Assembly (NCBI RefSeq): GCF_004569635.1
Contig: NZ_SPOZ01000002.1
Span: 62,001 to 126,000, forward strand
DNA from: Streptococcus sp. LYSM12
GTDB lineage: Bacteria > Bacillota > Bacilli > Lactobacillales > Streptococcaceae
Length of the DNA stretch: 64,000 nucleotides
Direction: 5' to 3'
The notes under the pieces were generated by a model. The model was given only the letters and a program-made list of their open reading frames with translations. It had not been told where the DNA came from and made no database searches. A program made the position numbers and the translations under genes. This document shows positions 19,101-26,895 of this stretch, piece by piece (within the stretch, counting starts at the first letter, position 1; each line of letters begins with the position of its first letter).

Positions 19101-22100
19101 TATCAGCTACTGGATTGATAGCACCAATGCTTTGTGTGCCGTCTGCCTTAGCGGTATCTACAGCTTCATTGGTGGTTGCCGCATCGATTGCATCCTTAGC
19201 TTTCTTAACTTCTGCATCAACTTGCGCATTGGCAGCTGCTTTTTCCTCATTTGTTAAGTCTGTGCGAGCGTCAATAGCAGTCTTCTTAGCATCAGCTGCA
19301 GTATCTATCTCTGACTTAGCAGCATCCTTAGCAGTCGCTGCTGGGTTGATACTACTAATGCTTTGCGTACCAGTTGTCTTAGCAGTATCTACAGCATCGT
19401 TGCTAGTTGCTGCATCAATCGCTTCCTTGGCTTTACGAGCTTCTTCATCTACTTGCGCCTTAGCGGCTGCTTTTTCCTCGTCTGTCAAGTCTGGGCGAGC
19501 GTCAATAGCAGTCTTCTTAGTATCAGCTGCAGTATCTATCTCTGACTTAGCGGCATTCTTAGCAGTCGCTGCTGGGTTGATATTACTAATGCTTTGCGTG
19601 CCAGCTGTCTTAGCACTTTCTACAGCATCGTTGCTAGTTGCCGCATCAATCGCTTCCTTGGCTTTACGAACTTCTTCATCTACTTGAGCCTTAGCAGTTG
19701 CTTTTTCCTCGTCTGTCAAGTCTGTGCGAGCATCAATAGCAGTCTTCTTAGCATCAGCTGCTGCATCTATGTCAGATTTAGCAGTGTCCTTAGCAGTCGC
19801 TGCTGGATTAATAGCAGTGATAGCTTCTGTACCAGCTGTCTTAGCACTTTCTACAGCTTCATTGGTTGTTGCTGCATCGATCGCATCCTTAGCTTTCTTC
19901 ACTTCTGCATCAACTTGCGCCTTGGCAGCTGTTTTTTCCTCGTCTGTTAAATCTGAGCGACCGTCAATTGCTGCTTTCTTCTCTGCTGCTGCAGTATCAA
20001 TGTCGGACTTAGCAGTGTTCTTAGTATCAGCTACTGGATTGATAGCACCAATGCTTTGTGTGCCGTCTGCCTTAGCGGTATCTACAGCTTCATTGGTCGT
20101 TGCCGCATCGATTGCATCCTTAGCTTTCTTAACTTCTGCATCAACTTGCGCCTTGGCAGCTGCTTTTTCCTCATTTGTTAAGTCTGGGCGAGCGTCAATA
20201 GCAGTCTTCTTAGCATCAGCTGCAGTATCTATCTCTGACTTAGCAGCATTCTTAGCAGTGGCAACCGGATTTACCGAAGATATAGCGGTGGAGCCGTCTG
20301 TCTTAGCCTTGTTTACTGCATCTTCAGTTCTTGCATTATCAATCGCTGATTTGGCAGTTTGTGCCTTGCGATCTACATCTTCCTTAGCTGCGACTTTTTC
20401 TTCGTCTGTTAAATCTGTACGAGCTTCAATCTCTGCCTTTTTAGCATTAGCTACTGCATCGACTTCTGATTTAGCAGCATCCTTAGCAGTCGCTGCTGGA
20501 TTGATAGCAGTGATTGCGTCTGTGCCAGCTGTCTTAGCAGTAGCTACAGCTTCATTGGTCGTTGCCGCATCGATTGCATCCTTAGCTTTCTTAACTTCTG
20601 CATCTACTTGTGCCTTAGCAGTTGCTTTTTCCTCGTCTGTCAAGTCTGTGCGAGCGTCAATAGCAGTCTTCTTAGTATCAGCTGCAGTATCTATCTCTGA
20701 CTTAGCGGCATTCTTAGCAGTCGCTGCTGGGTTGATAGCACCTATGCTTTGCGTGCCAGCTGTCTTAGCACTTTCTACAGCATCGTTGCTAGTTGCCGCA
20801 TCGATTGCATCCTTAGCTTTCTTAACTTCTGCATTTACTTGCGCCTTAGCGGCTGCTTTTTCCTCATCTGTTAAATCTGAGCGAGTATCAATTGCTGCTT
20901 TCTTCTCTGCTGCTGCAGTATCAATATCTGACTTAGCGGCATCCTTAGCAGTCGCTGCTGGGTTAATACTACTAATGCTTTGCGTGCCAGTTGTCTTAGC
21001 AGTATCTACGGCTTCATTGGTAGTTGCCGCGTCAATCGCTGCCTTGGCTTTACGAGCTTCTTCATCTACTTGTGCCTTAGCAGCTACTTTTTCTTCGTCT
21101 GTTAAATCTGTACGAGCTTCAATCTCTGCCTTTTTAGCATTAGCTGCTGCATCGACTTCTGATTTAGCAGTGTCCTTAGCAGTCGCTGCTGGGTTGATAG
21201 CACCTATGCTTTGCGTGCCAGCTGTCTTAGCACTTTCTACAGCATCGTTGCTAGTTGCCGCATCGATTGCATCCTTAGCTTTCTTAACTTCTGCATCAAC
21301 CTGTGCCTTAGCAGTTGCTTTTTCCTCGTCTGTTAAGTCTGTGCGAGCATCAATAGCAGTCTTCTTAGCATCAGCTGCGGTATCTATCTCTGACTTAGCG
21401 GCATCCTTAGCAGTCGCTGCTGGGTTGATACTACTAATGCTTTGCGTACCAGCTGTCTTTGCAGTATCTACAGCATCGTTGCTAGTTGCCGCGTCAATCG
21501 CTTCCTTGGCTTGTTTAGCTGCTGCATCAACCTGTGCCTTAGCAGTTGCTTTTTCCTCGTCTGTTAAGTCTGTGCGATCTTCAATAGCAGTCTTCTTAGC
21601 ATCAGCTGCGGTATCTATCTCTGACTTAGCAGCATTCTTAGCAGTGGCAACTGGATTTACCGAAGAAATAGCGGTGGAGCCGTCTGTCTTAGCCTTGTTT
21701 ACTGCGTCTTCAGTTCTTGCATTATCAATCGCTTCCTTGGCTTTCCGAGCTTCTTCATCTACTTGAGCCTTAGCTGCGACTTTTTCCTCGTCTGTTAAAT
21801 CTGTACGAGCTTCAATCTCTGACTTTTTAGTAGTAGCTGCTGCATCGATTTCTGATTTAGCAGTGTCCTTAGCAGTCGCTGCTGGGTTAACACTACTAAT
21901 GCTTTGCGTACCAGCTGTCTTTGCAGTATCTACAGCATCGTTGCTAGTTGCCGCGTCAATCGCTGCTTTGGCTTTCCGAGCTTCTTCATCTATTTGAGCC
22001 TTAGCTGCTGCTTTTTCCTCGTCTGTCAAGTCTGTGCGAGCGTCAATAGCAGTCTTCTTAGCATCAGCTGCAGTATCTATCTCTGACTTAGCGGCATTCT

Positions 22101-25100
22101 TAGCAGTGGCAACTGGATTTACCGAAGAAATAGCGGTGGAGCCGTCTGTCTTTGCACTTTCTACAGCATCGTTACTAGTTGCCGCATCGATTGCATCTTT
22201 AGCAGTTTGTGCCTTGCGTTCTACATCTTCCTTAGCCGCTGCTTTTTCCTCGTCTGTTAAATCTGTGCGGGCATCAATAGCAGTCTTCTTAGCTGCTGCT
22301 GCATTGTCAAGTTCAGATTTAGCATTATCCTTATTTCCATTAACCTCACCGTTTAGCGCTGTCTTTGCATTCTCAATCGCTTGAATAGCTTGATCAATCG
22401 CAGCTTGATCTGAATCAGGATTATTTAAAACTGTTTGTCCCTCTTGAAGAGCTGCATCGTAAGCTGCTTTTTTATCTGGATCAGCTTTCTCATAGTTAAG
22501 AGTTGACTTAACAGTATTTTGTTCATCAACCTTAGCAACTAGCTGACTCTTATCTACAACGGTTATTGTGAAAGTTTGCGCATCTGATCTATTTCCAGTC
22601 GTATCTTCAGCTGTAATCGTAACAGTATAAGTTCCTGGAGGTGCTGTAATTCTTCCTGTAATCTTTCCTTGAGCATTGGCAGTCAGACCAGCTGGTAATC
22701 CGCTTACAGTAACAGCCTTAACCCCAATATTATCAGCTACTTGTGGAGTAATATCAACTGAACTGTTTTTCTCAAATAGGCGGTTCTCAAGTGGTTCAAC
22801 GGTCGGTTTCGTTTCATCAGGTCTAACGGTTGCCTGATAGCTTCCTGTTGCCTGTGTCCCGTTCACATCTCTACGAACCACTTGAAGCTTGGTTCCTAAA
22901 CCTACAAAACTCTTTTCAGGAGTAAAGGTCACTCGACCATCTGCAGCAAGGGTATAGCTTCCTTCACCTACGATTGTCTTGGACGTTGTTCCATCTACAA
23001 ATGTCGCTGCTTGAGTATCATCCATTGGTACAGAGGCATCACCTGGAGTGAAAGGAACTAGTTCAGACTGTACTTGACCTTGTTCACCTGTCGTCGTGAC
23101 ATCTCTACCACTTGGAGTAACAACTCTTACTGTTGGAGTGTAGGTACCCGTGGCTGTTCTTAGAATTGGAGTTCCATTCTTATCTAATCCCACACTAGTA
23201 GTTAGCTGAACTCGAACAGGAGTAGCCGTTCCAACAAAACTTTTTTCAGGAGTAAAGATCACTTGCCCTGTCGTTCCATCAACAGTATAAACACCTTGTC
23301 CACTCACAGCAACAGGAGTTGTAGTAGGAGAATTAGCTCCTGGTGCTAGAAGTTTTACTGGATAGGCAAGGCTAGGATTGACTCTAGACTGATCATCCGT
23401 TCTTTGGAAAACAAACTCAGCACTTTGAGCCTGCCCTTGTAAACCACTAGTTTCTTTGTTAGAGACCCTAATATCTGGAATGAGTACTTCTGGGATGTAA
23501 ACCGCATCCATGGTTTGTCCACTGATAGTATTGATATTAGCTAAACCTGAACGGGCTTCTGCTGTCCAACCTGTATCAGCCCCGTTCTCATCCCAAGCTC
23601 GGATAACTACTCCAGTAGCCTTTCCTACGAAATCAGCCTCAGGAGTAAACGTAATAGCTCCGCTTTGCGGATTTAAGCTATAAACACCTTGACCTGCTAC
23701 ATTCAAAGTTGTGTTATCAGATACTTGACCATTGACTACAAATTTATAGGGTCTGCTTGTATCCAAACGGTTGGCAGCATTAACATTATAGGAACGTTTT
23801 CCATAGGCGGTAAAGGTTACAGTTGTAGATTGCTGCTCACCCTTTTTGCCCCGAGTTTCTTTCTTACTTCCTCTCGGTGGAATAGTTTGTTGAATTTGGA
23901 AGTCTTCCACCTCACCAGAATAGGCGGTTCCAGTAGGGTTTTCAATATCGTTACGATCCAGCGCAATTCGCACCCGTCCCCCAAGAACCATCTTCGTAAC
24001 ATCTACGTTTTGAGGAATTCCTCGGAAAGTAAAGGTCACTTTCTGATTATCCCCTGTTACTTGGACAATATCTGAAGACTCTACTGCACCATCAAAACGA
24101 CCGTCAGCATTAAAATCAATAAAGGCTCTAGCATAGGCAGTTGCATTACCATTTTTACTTGCTAAAACTGTCAAGCGATACTCAGACTCTCCAGCCTTTT
24201 GAAGAGGATAATTTCCTTGGGTATTGACACCATTCTTATCCAGAATCTCCCCATTTCCTAAGAGCTGACGTGTCCCTTCATCAGCAGTACCAGTTCGGTC
24301 ATCTCCCTCCCAAGGTGCTGCACTAGCAGTATTGCTCGCTATATCAGTATCTGGGGGAGTCGTTCCTAGATAGGGTTGTTGTAAGTTTTGCCCTACACCT
24401 TTAAAGATGGTATGACGAGCTTCACCGTAGGAGGCTGGGGCATCTCCAGTATCAAAAATCACAAACCCAATCATTGCCCCTTGTTTTCCAGTAGAATTCA
24501 AGTAGACACCAACGTTACGAGCGTCTTTCGTTAAGACAACAGGTACTGAATAGGTATGATTTTTGGCGATAATCGGTCCAAAAACTCGTGTTCCCAATCC
24601 ATCTGTATAAGTTACACCATCTCTCGTACTTGTCTGCTGCGTTGCTGGGGTCACTTGGGTATTGAGCCAACCCTCATCAATCTTGGTGACGCGATTCCAG
24701 AAAGATCCAGTTGTATATTTTGCACTATTTGGAGCAGCCCAGGGATTATCCACCGGTTTATACGAACTCGTTGTTCTGGGACCAGATAATTCTGTCAAAA
24801 GCTCAAAGGGTTGACCATCTGTTGTATAGAGCTCTAGCTCGTGCTCTGTCGGCTCCTCACCAGTCATCAAGACAACATTAGCAGGAACCTCCCGACCATT
24901 CAAATTAGCCTTAATTGAGAACTCCACCCCTACATTATCCCCATCATTTTGCGATTGGATAACCGTTTTTCCCCGAGTATCCAAACCTGCATTTTTAGCA
25001 GCAGAATAATTCTGATCTTGGGTTGTTAGGATAATGGAAGCAGGTGCGTTCGTGTTGTTATTACGATTGGTCGCATTGGCATTATAGTTCTTTCCACCAC

Positions 25101-26202
25101 GTTGACGATATAAATCTGTCGCATTAAAAGGACGGAGCTTAGTCACTTCGAGTGTAATGGTATAACCTGGTACAATTTCCTTGACAAAGCGTGTTCCCAC
25201 TTGCAAGGTATTATTCGGTCCCACATTGGTCAAGGCTCTTTTATCATTGAAATCTAAGAAGACAATCTGATTTTTCAAACGTTCAACGCTTGTCCCAACA
25301 TATTTTCTATAGTTTTCACTAGGATTTGAATTCGCTGCTGGAGTTGCATTTCGTAAGGCGGATCTTCTGACACGACGACCTCTTTCTCGCACCTCATCTG
25401 GTGTAATCTGTGGAGTTGTTGCAGCCTCTACTCTTTCCACTTCCTTACTTGCCTGCTTTACTTTTTCCACAACTGTAGCATCAGCAAGTGCTAACTTGTT
25501 AGCGGATGCAATTGTTTCCTCTCGTTTTAACTCTTTTGCTTGATTGTCCTTATTCTCTACAATAGCTGAGTTTCCTGTTTGAGGTAGTGAATCAGCTGCT
25601 ATTGGTTCTTCCTGACTAGGAAGTGGCAATGCTGGAATTTCTGATACCGGTTGATCTGAACGAGAATCAGAAACTGGACTCACTCCCTGCTCCACTACCT
25701 GGCTAGCTACTAAGGTAAGCTGAGTTCCATTCGGTAGAGAAACTGTAACTTGACCATTATCAGCTACAGTAACTACAGAAGCTGCTGGCAATTCTTGGTT
25801 ACTTTTTCGAATCTCCGCCTCAATCTGAGCTTTCTCTTCAGCTGTCAACTTTGAAAGATCTTGGACAGATACCTTGTGGGATAAGAGAAGACTAGAAATT
25901 GAAGCGTTTTCAGTTTCAGCCATGACAGAATTTAATCCTGTTGAATCTTCCGAAATCTTATCCTCATTTTTTTCTTCGACAAGCTTCACTATATCACTAG
26001 GCTCTTCTGTCACCTTTGTTGCATTTTCTTCTACAACTCCAAGACCAGAGCTGACCTCCACACTTTCTCCATCAGCCTGAACAGTTTGAATAGGCAGAAA
26101 TGCCAAAAATGCAGAAACACCCAATAAGACCGATACAGTTCCAACATTATACTTGCGAATTCCAAATCGAAACCTTGTTAATTGTTTAAAAAATGATTGC
26201 AT
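13183..26202 (-). CDS. Giant LPxTG-anchored adhesin, CshA-like modules plus 39 DUF1542 repeats
   Basis: Wall-anchored surface protein of about 4,339 residues. The signal peptide has a YSIRK-like motif (FGIRKYNVGTVSVLLG, residues 13-28), cleaved after VQA at about 43. Residues 44-300 are low complexity, then a CshA-like non-repetitive region ends in GEVEDF near 760. Three CshA-type fibril repeats follow (about 770-1135), then an Ig-like/He_PIG-like domain and a FIVAR-like helix segment (to about 1290). Next come 39 tandem 77-residue DUF1542-type repeats (about 1293-4295), then LPNTG, a hydrophobic segment and KKKKEEE. The start is taken at ATG 26202, with AAGGTGG upstream; GTG at 26217 lies on that site. 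Related proteins (CshA, Ebh) mediate adhesion; the ligand here is unknown. The gene is monocistronic. Confidence 0.93.
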   Translation of the reverse strand: MQSFFKQLTRFRFGIRKYNVGTVSVLLGVSAFLAFLPIQTVQADGESVEVSSGLGVVEENATKVTEEPSDIVKLVEEKNEDKISEDSTGLNSVMAETENASISSLLLSHKVSVQDLSKLTAEEKAQIEAEIRKSNQELPAASVVTVADNGQVTVSLPNGTQLTLVASQVVEQGVSPVSDSRSDQPVSEIPALPLPSQEEPIAADSLPQTGNSAIVENKDNQAKELKREETIASANKLALADATVVEKVKQASKEVERVEAATTPQITPDEVRERGRRVRRSALRNATPAANSNPSENYRKYVGTSVERLKNQIVFLDFNDKRALTNVGPNNTLQVGTRFVKEIVPGYTITLEVTKLRPFNATDLYRQRGGKNYNANATNRNNNTNAPASIILTTQDQNYSAAKNAGLDTRGKTVIQSQNDGDNVGVEFSIKANLNGREVPANVVLMTGEEPTEHELELYTTDGQPFELLTELSGPRTTSSYKPVDNPWAAPNSAKYTTGSFWNRVTKIDEGWLNTQVTPATQQTSTRDGVTYTDGLGTRVFGPIIAKNHTYSVPVVLTKDARNVGVYLNSTGKQGAMIGFVIFDTGDAPASYGEARHTIFKGVGQNLQQPYLGTTPPDTDIASNTASAAPWEGDDRTGTADEGTRQLLGNGEILDKNGVNTQGNYPLQKAGESEYRLTVLASKNGNATAYARAFIDFNADGRFDGAVESSDIVQVTGDNQKVTFTFRGIPQNVDVTKMVLGGRVRIALDRNDIENPTGTAYSGEVEDFQIQQTIPPRGSKKETRGKKGEQQSTTVTFTAYGKRSYNVNAANRLDTSRPYKFVVNGQVSDNTTLNVAGQGVYSLNPQSGAITFTPEADFVGKATGVVIRAWDENGADTGWTAEARSGLANINTISGQTMDAVYIPEVLIPDIRVSNKETSGLQGQAQSAEFVFQRTDDQSRVNPSLAYPVKLLAPGANSPTTTPVAVSGQGVYTVDGTTGQVIFTPEKSFVGTATPVRVQLTTSVGLDKNGTPILRTATGTYTPTVRVVTPSGRDVTTTGEQGQVQSELVPFTPGDASVPMDDTQAATFVDGTTSKTIVGEGSYTLAADGRVTFTPEKSFVGLGTKLQVVRRDVNGTQATGSYQATVRPDETKPTVEPLENRLFEKNSSVDITPQVADNIGVKAVTVSGLPAGLTANAQGKITGRITAPPGTYTVTITAEDTTGNRSDAQTFTITVVDKSQLVAKVDEQNTVKSTLNYEKADPDKKAAYDAALQEGQTVLNNPDSDQAAIDQAIQAIENAKTALNGEVNGNKDNAKSELDNAAAAKKTAIDARTDLTDEEKAAAKEDVERKAQTAKDAIDAATSNDAVESAKTDGSTAISSVNPVATAKNAAKSEIDTAADAKKTAIDARTDLTDEEKAAAKAQIDEEARKAKAAIDAATSNDAVDTAKTAGTQSISSVNPAATAKDTAKSEIDAAATTKKSEIEARTDLTDEEKVAAKAQVDEEARKAKEAIDNARTEDAVNKAKTDGSTAISSVNPVATAKNAAKSEIDTAADAKKTAIEDRTDLTDEEKATAKAQVDAAAKQAKEAIDAATSNDAVDTAKTAGTQSISSINPAATAKDAAKSEIDTAADAKKTAIDARTDLTDEEKATAKAQVDAEVKKAKDAIDAATSNDAVESAKTAGTQSIGAINPAATAKDTAKSEVDAAANAKKAEIEARTDLTDEEKVAAKAQVDEEARKAKAAIDAATTNEAVDTAKTTGTQSISSINPAATAKDAAKSDIDTAAAEKKAAIDTRSDLTDEEKAAAKAQVNAEVKKAKDAIDAATSNDAVESAKTAGTQSIGAINPAATAKNAAKSEIDTAADTKKTAIDARTDLTDEEKATAKAQVDAEVKKAKDAIDAATTNEAVATAKTAGTDAITAINPAATAKDAAKSEVDAVANAKKAEIEARTDLTDEEKVAAKEDVDRKAQTAKSAIDNARTEDAVNKAKTDGSTAISSVNPVATAKNAAKSEIDTAADAKKTAIDARPDLTNEEKAAAKAQVDAEVKKAKDAIDAATTNEAVDTAKADGTQSIGAINPVADTKNTAKSDIDTAAAEKKAAIDGRSDLTDEEKTAAKAQVDAEVKKAKDAIDAATTNEAVESAKTAGTEAITAINPAATAKDTAKSDIDAAADAKKTAIDARTDLTDEEKATAKAQVDEEVRKAKEAIDAATSNDAVESAKTAGTQSISNINPAATAKNAAKSEIDTAADTKKTAIDARPDLTDEEKAAAKAQVDEEARKAKEAIDAATSNDAVDTAKTTGTQSISSINPAATAKDAAKSEIDTAADAKKTAIDARTDLTNEEKAAANAQVDAEVKKAKDAIDAATTNEAVDTAKADGTQSIGAINPVADTKNTAKSDIDTAAAEKKAAIDTRSDLTDEEKAAANAQVDAEVKKAKDAIDAATTNEAVDTAKADGTQSIGAINPEATTKNTAKSDIDAAATTKKAEIDARPDLTAEEKAAAKEDVERKAQTAKDAIDAATSNDAVESAKTSGTQSIGAINPAADAKNTAKSEIDTVAATKKAEIDARPDLTDEEKAAAKAQVDEEARKAKDAIDAATTNAGVADAKTAGTDAITAINPEATAKNTAKSDIDTVAAEKKAAIDARPDLTAEEKATAKEDVERKAQTAKDAIDAATSNDAVESAKASGTAAITAINPAADAKNTAKSEVDAAATTKKAEIDARSDLTDEEKAAAKEDVERKAQTTKDAIDAATSNDAVESAKTSGTQSIGAINPEAITKNTAKSDIDAAANAKKAEIDARPDLTAEEKTAANAQVDAEVKKAKDAIDAATSNDTVATAKTAGTQSINAINPEATAKNTAKSDIDAAANAKKAEIDARPDLTAEEKATAKEDVERKAQTAKDAIDAATSNDAVESAKTAGTDVITAINPEATAKNTAKSDIDTAAAAKKAAIDARPDLTAEEKAAAKAQVDAEVKKAKEAIDAATTNEAVDTAKADGTQSINAINPAADAKNTAKSDIDTVAAEKKAAIDARPDLTAEEKAAAKEDVERKAQTAKDAIDAATTNADVTDAKTAGTEAITAINPAATTKNTAKSDIDAAATTKKAEIDARPDLTAEEKAAAKEDVERKAQTAKDAIDAATTNADVTDAKADGTQSINAINPAADAKNTAKSDIDTAAAAKKAAIDTRSDLTNEEKAAAKAQVDEEARKAKEAIDAATTNAGVTDAKTAGTDVITAINPEATAKNTAKSDIDTAAAAKKAAIDARPDLTAEEKATAKAQVDAEVKKAKEAIDAATTNEAVESAKTAGTQSINAINPAADAKNTAKSDIDTVAAEKKAAIDARTDLTAEEKAAAKEDVERKAQTAKDAIDAATTNADVTDAKTAGIDAITAINPAATAKNTAKSDIDAAANAKKAAIDARTDLTDEEKAAAKEDVERKAQTAKDAVDAATTNAGVTDAKTAGTAAITAINPEATAKNTAKSDIDAVAAAKKAEIDARSDLTDEEKATAKAQVDEEARKAKEAIGAATTNAGVTDAKTAGTDAITAINPEATAKNTAKSDIDAAANAKKAEIDARPDLTAEEKAAAKAQVDAEVKKAKDAIDAATSNDAVESAKTTGTQSINTINPEATAKNTAKSDIDAAANAKKAEIDARPDLTAEEKAAAKAQVDAVAKQAKDAIDAATTNAGVADAKTAGTAAITAINPEATAKNTAKSDIDAAANAKKAEIDARPDLTAEEKAAAKAQVDEEVRKAKDTIDAATTDAGVADAKTAGIDAITAIAPEATAKNTAKSDIDAVAAAKKAAIDARPDLTDEEKAAAKAQVDEEARKAKDAIDAATTNAGVADAKTAGTAAITAINPEATAKNTAKSDIDAAANAKKAAIDARTDLTDEEKATAKAQVDAEVKKAKDAIDAATTNAGVTDANTAGTAAITAINPAATAKNTAKSDIDTVAAEKKAGIDARSDLTDEEKAAAKAQVDEEVRKAKDAIDAATTNAGVTDANTAGTDAITAINPEATAKNTAKSDIDVAANAKKAAIDARTDLTDEEKAAAKEDVERKAQTAKDAIDAATTNAGVTDAKTSGTAAITAINPEATAKNTAKSDIDAAANAKKAEIDARPDLTAEEKAAAKAQVDAVAKQAKDAIDAATTNAGVTDATTAGIDAITAINPEATAKNTAKSDIDAAANAKKAEIDARPDLTAEEKAAAKEEVERKAQTAKDAIDAATTNAGVADAKTAGIDAITAINPEATAKNIAKSDIDAAAAAKKAEIDARSDLTAEEKAAAKAQVDEEVRKAKDAIDQAKTLAEVNSGLERGLIAIAQINPVASQKASKNTDTRTLPNTGDTGTESLAVLGGVMALLGILPILGKKKKEEE
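13280..13294 (-). other. Sortase sorting signal LPNTG
   Basis: Codes LPNTG, followed by a hydrophobic stretch of about 20 residues and the basic tail KKKKEEE, the complete sortase A anchor. Confidence 0.92.
13320..22330 (-). repeat. 39 tandem 231-bp coding repeats (DUF1542-type)
   Basis: The same motif (GATGTCGGACTTAGC on the plus strand) recurs at exact multiples of 231 bases. For example it begins at 13531 and 13762, and the first unit aligns at 22309, exactly 38 periods from 13531. No unit has gained or lost a codon. Units differ by substitutions in blocks, for example EDVERKAQTAKDAID versus AQVDAEVKKAKDAID versus AQVDEEARKAKEAID. Confidence 0.92.
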
Positions 26203-26895
26203 CACAATATTGACCACCTTTGTCTTAAAATTTATAGTTCTGTTATGTTCGTTTGAGCTTAGAATTTTTCTAAGTTTCTATAAAAATACATGAAAAGCGA
26301 TACTAGTAGATTTATAGAAAACTACCCATCTATAATTAAAACAGATTTATTATGTAAAGTAAAGTATTTCCTCCTATATATTCGTTTTTTTCATCCCCCC
26401 AAGTGCTACAAGTTCATTCTTCAACTATGGTTCATTGCTTAGGCTATTTTGGCTAGCATAAATAATGAGAATCAAGTATCCTTTTCAGCTTATTCTTTAT
26501 GAGCAAAATATGTTCCAATCCCCTGAATCTATACGTAAATTTAATAAAATTCCTTTTGAGAAAAACTCTCTAGCAAGTCCATTGAACTTCTCATTGTTCC
26601 TTTTCTCACATGATTGTTTGTCCTCCTGCATGGCTTTCCTCCTCCTAAAAACAAAAAGAGGCTGGGACCTTATGTCCCAGCTTTCTAACTTTAATTAACC
26701 GAGCTACGTTGACGCAGTGGTTGATTGCTTCAATGGCTACCATGCCGTTGAAGGTTGGAAATGAAATGCTGCTCTTTTTTCAGGGAGCAGGCTAAAAAGC
26801 TCCAATGGAGCTTTTTACTCATATTTGTTCGTGTTTCACACTAACTTAGGTGCTCCTGAACCAGTCCCTCTTACTCGTGATAGCCGTTGTTTATT
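26203..26895. other. Intergenic region upstream of the giant gene
   Basis: About 690 bases. The first 250 are very AT-rich and presumably carry the adhesin promoter (a TATAAA lies near 26232 on the minus strand, but no convincing -35). A small palindrome CTTAGAATTTTTCTAAG lies near 26259-26275. The plus-strand frame at 26465-26698 has no ribosome-binding site. The end of the region is a copy of repeat family 2. Confidence 0.5.
26652..26880 (+). repeat. Dispersed repeat family 2, copy 2
   Basis: Starts with a hairpin GCTGGGACCTTATGTCCCAGC and continues with GCAGTGGTTGATTGCT, AAGGTTGGAAATGAA, CTAAAAAGCTCCA and TTTTTACTCATATTTG, matching the minus strand of 1801-2105. Confidence 0.65.

Noticed and set aside
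13320-22330. Regular repeats considered as a CRISPR array
   Set aside because: The period is 231 bases with no unique spacers, the sequence is coding throughout, and no cas genes are present.
13382-22384. Very long open frames on the plus strand opposite the adhesin repeats (up to 1,331 codons)
   Set aside because: They are by-products of the repeat: the adhesin codons read antisense rarely give stops, and the 231-bp period copies this 39 times. The products are Ala/Ser/Val-rich low complexity without start signals.
23689-24075. 128-codon plus-strand frame inside the adhesin gene
   Set aside because: Antisense to clearly coding CshA-like sequence, with no start signals and no domain.
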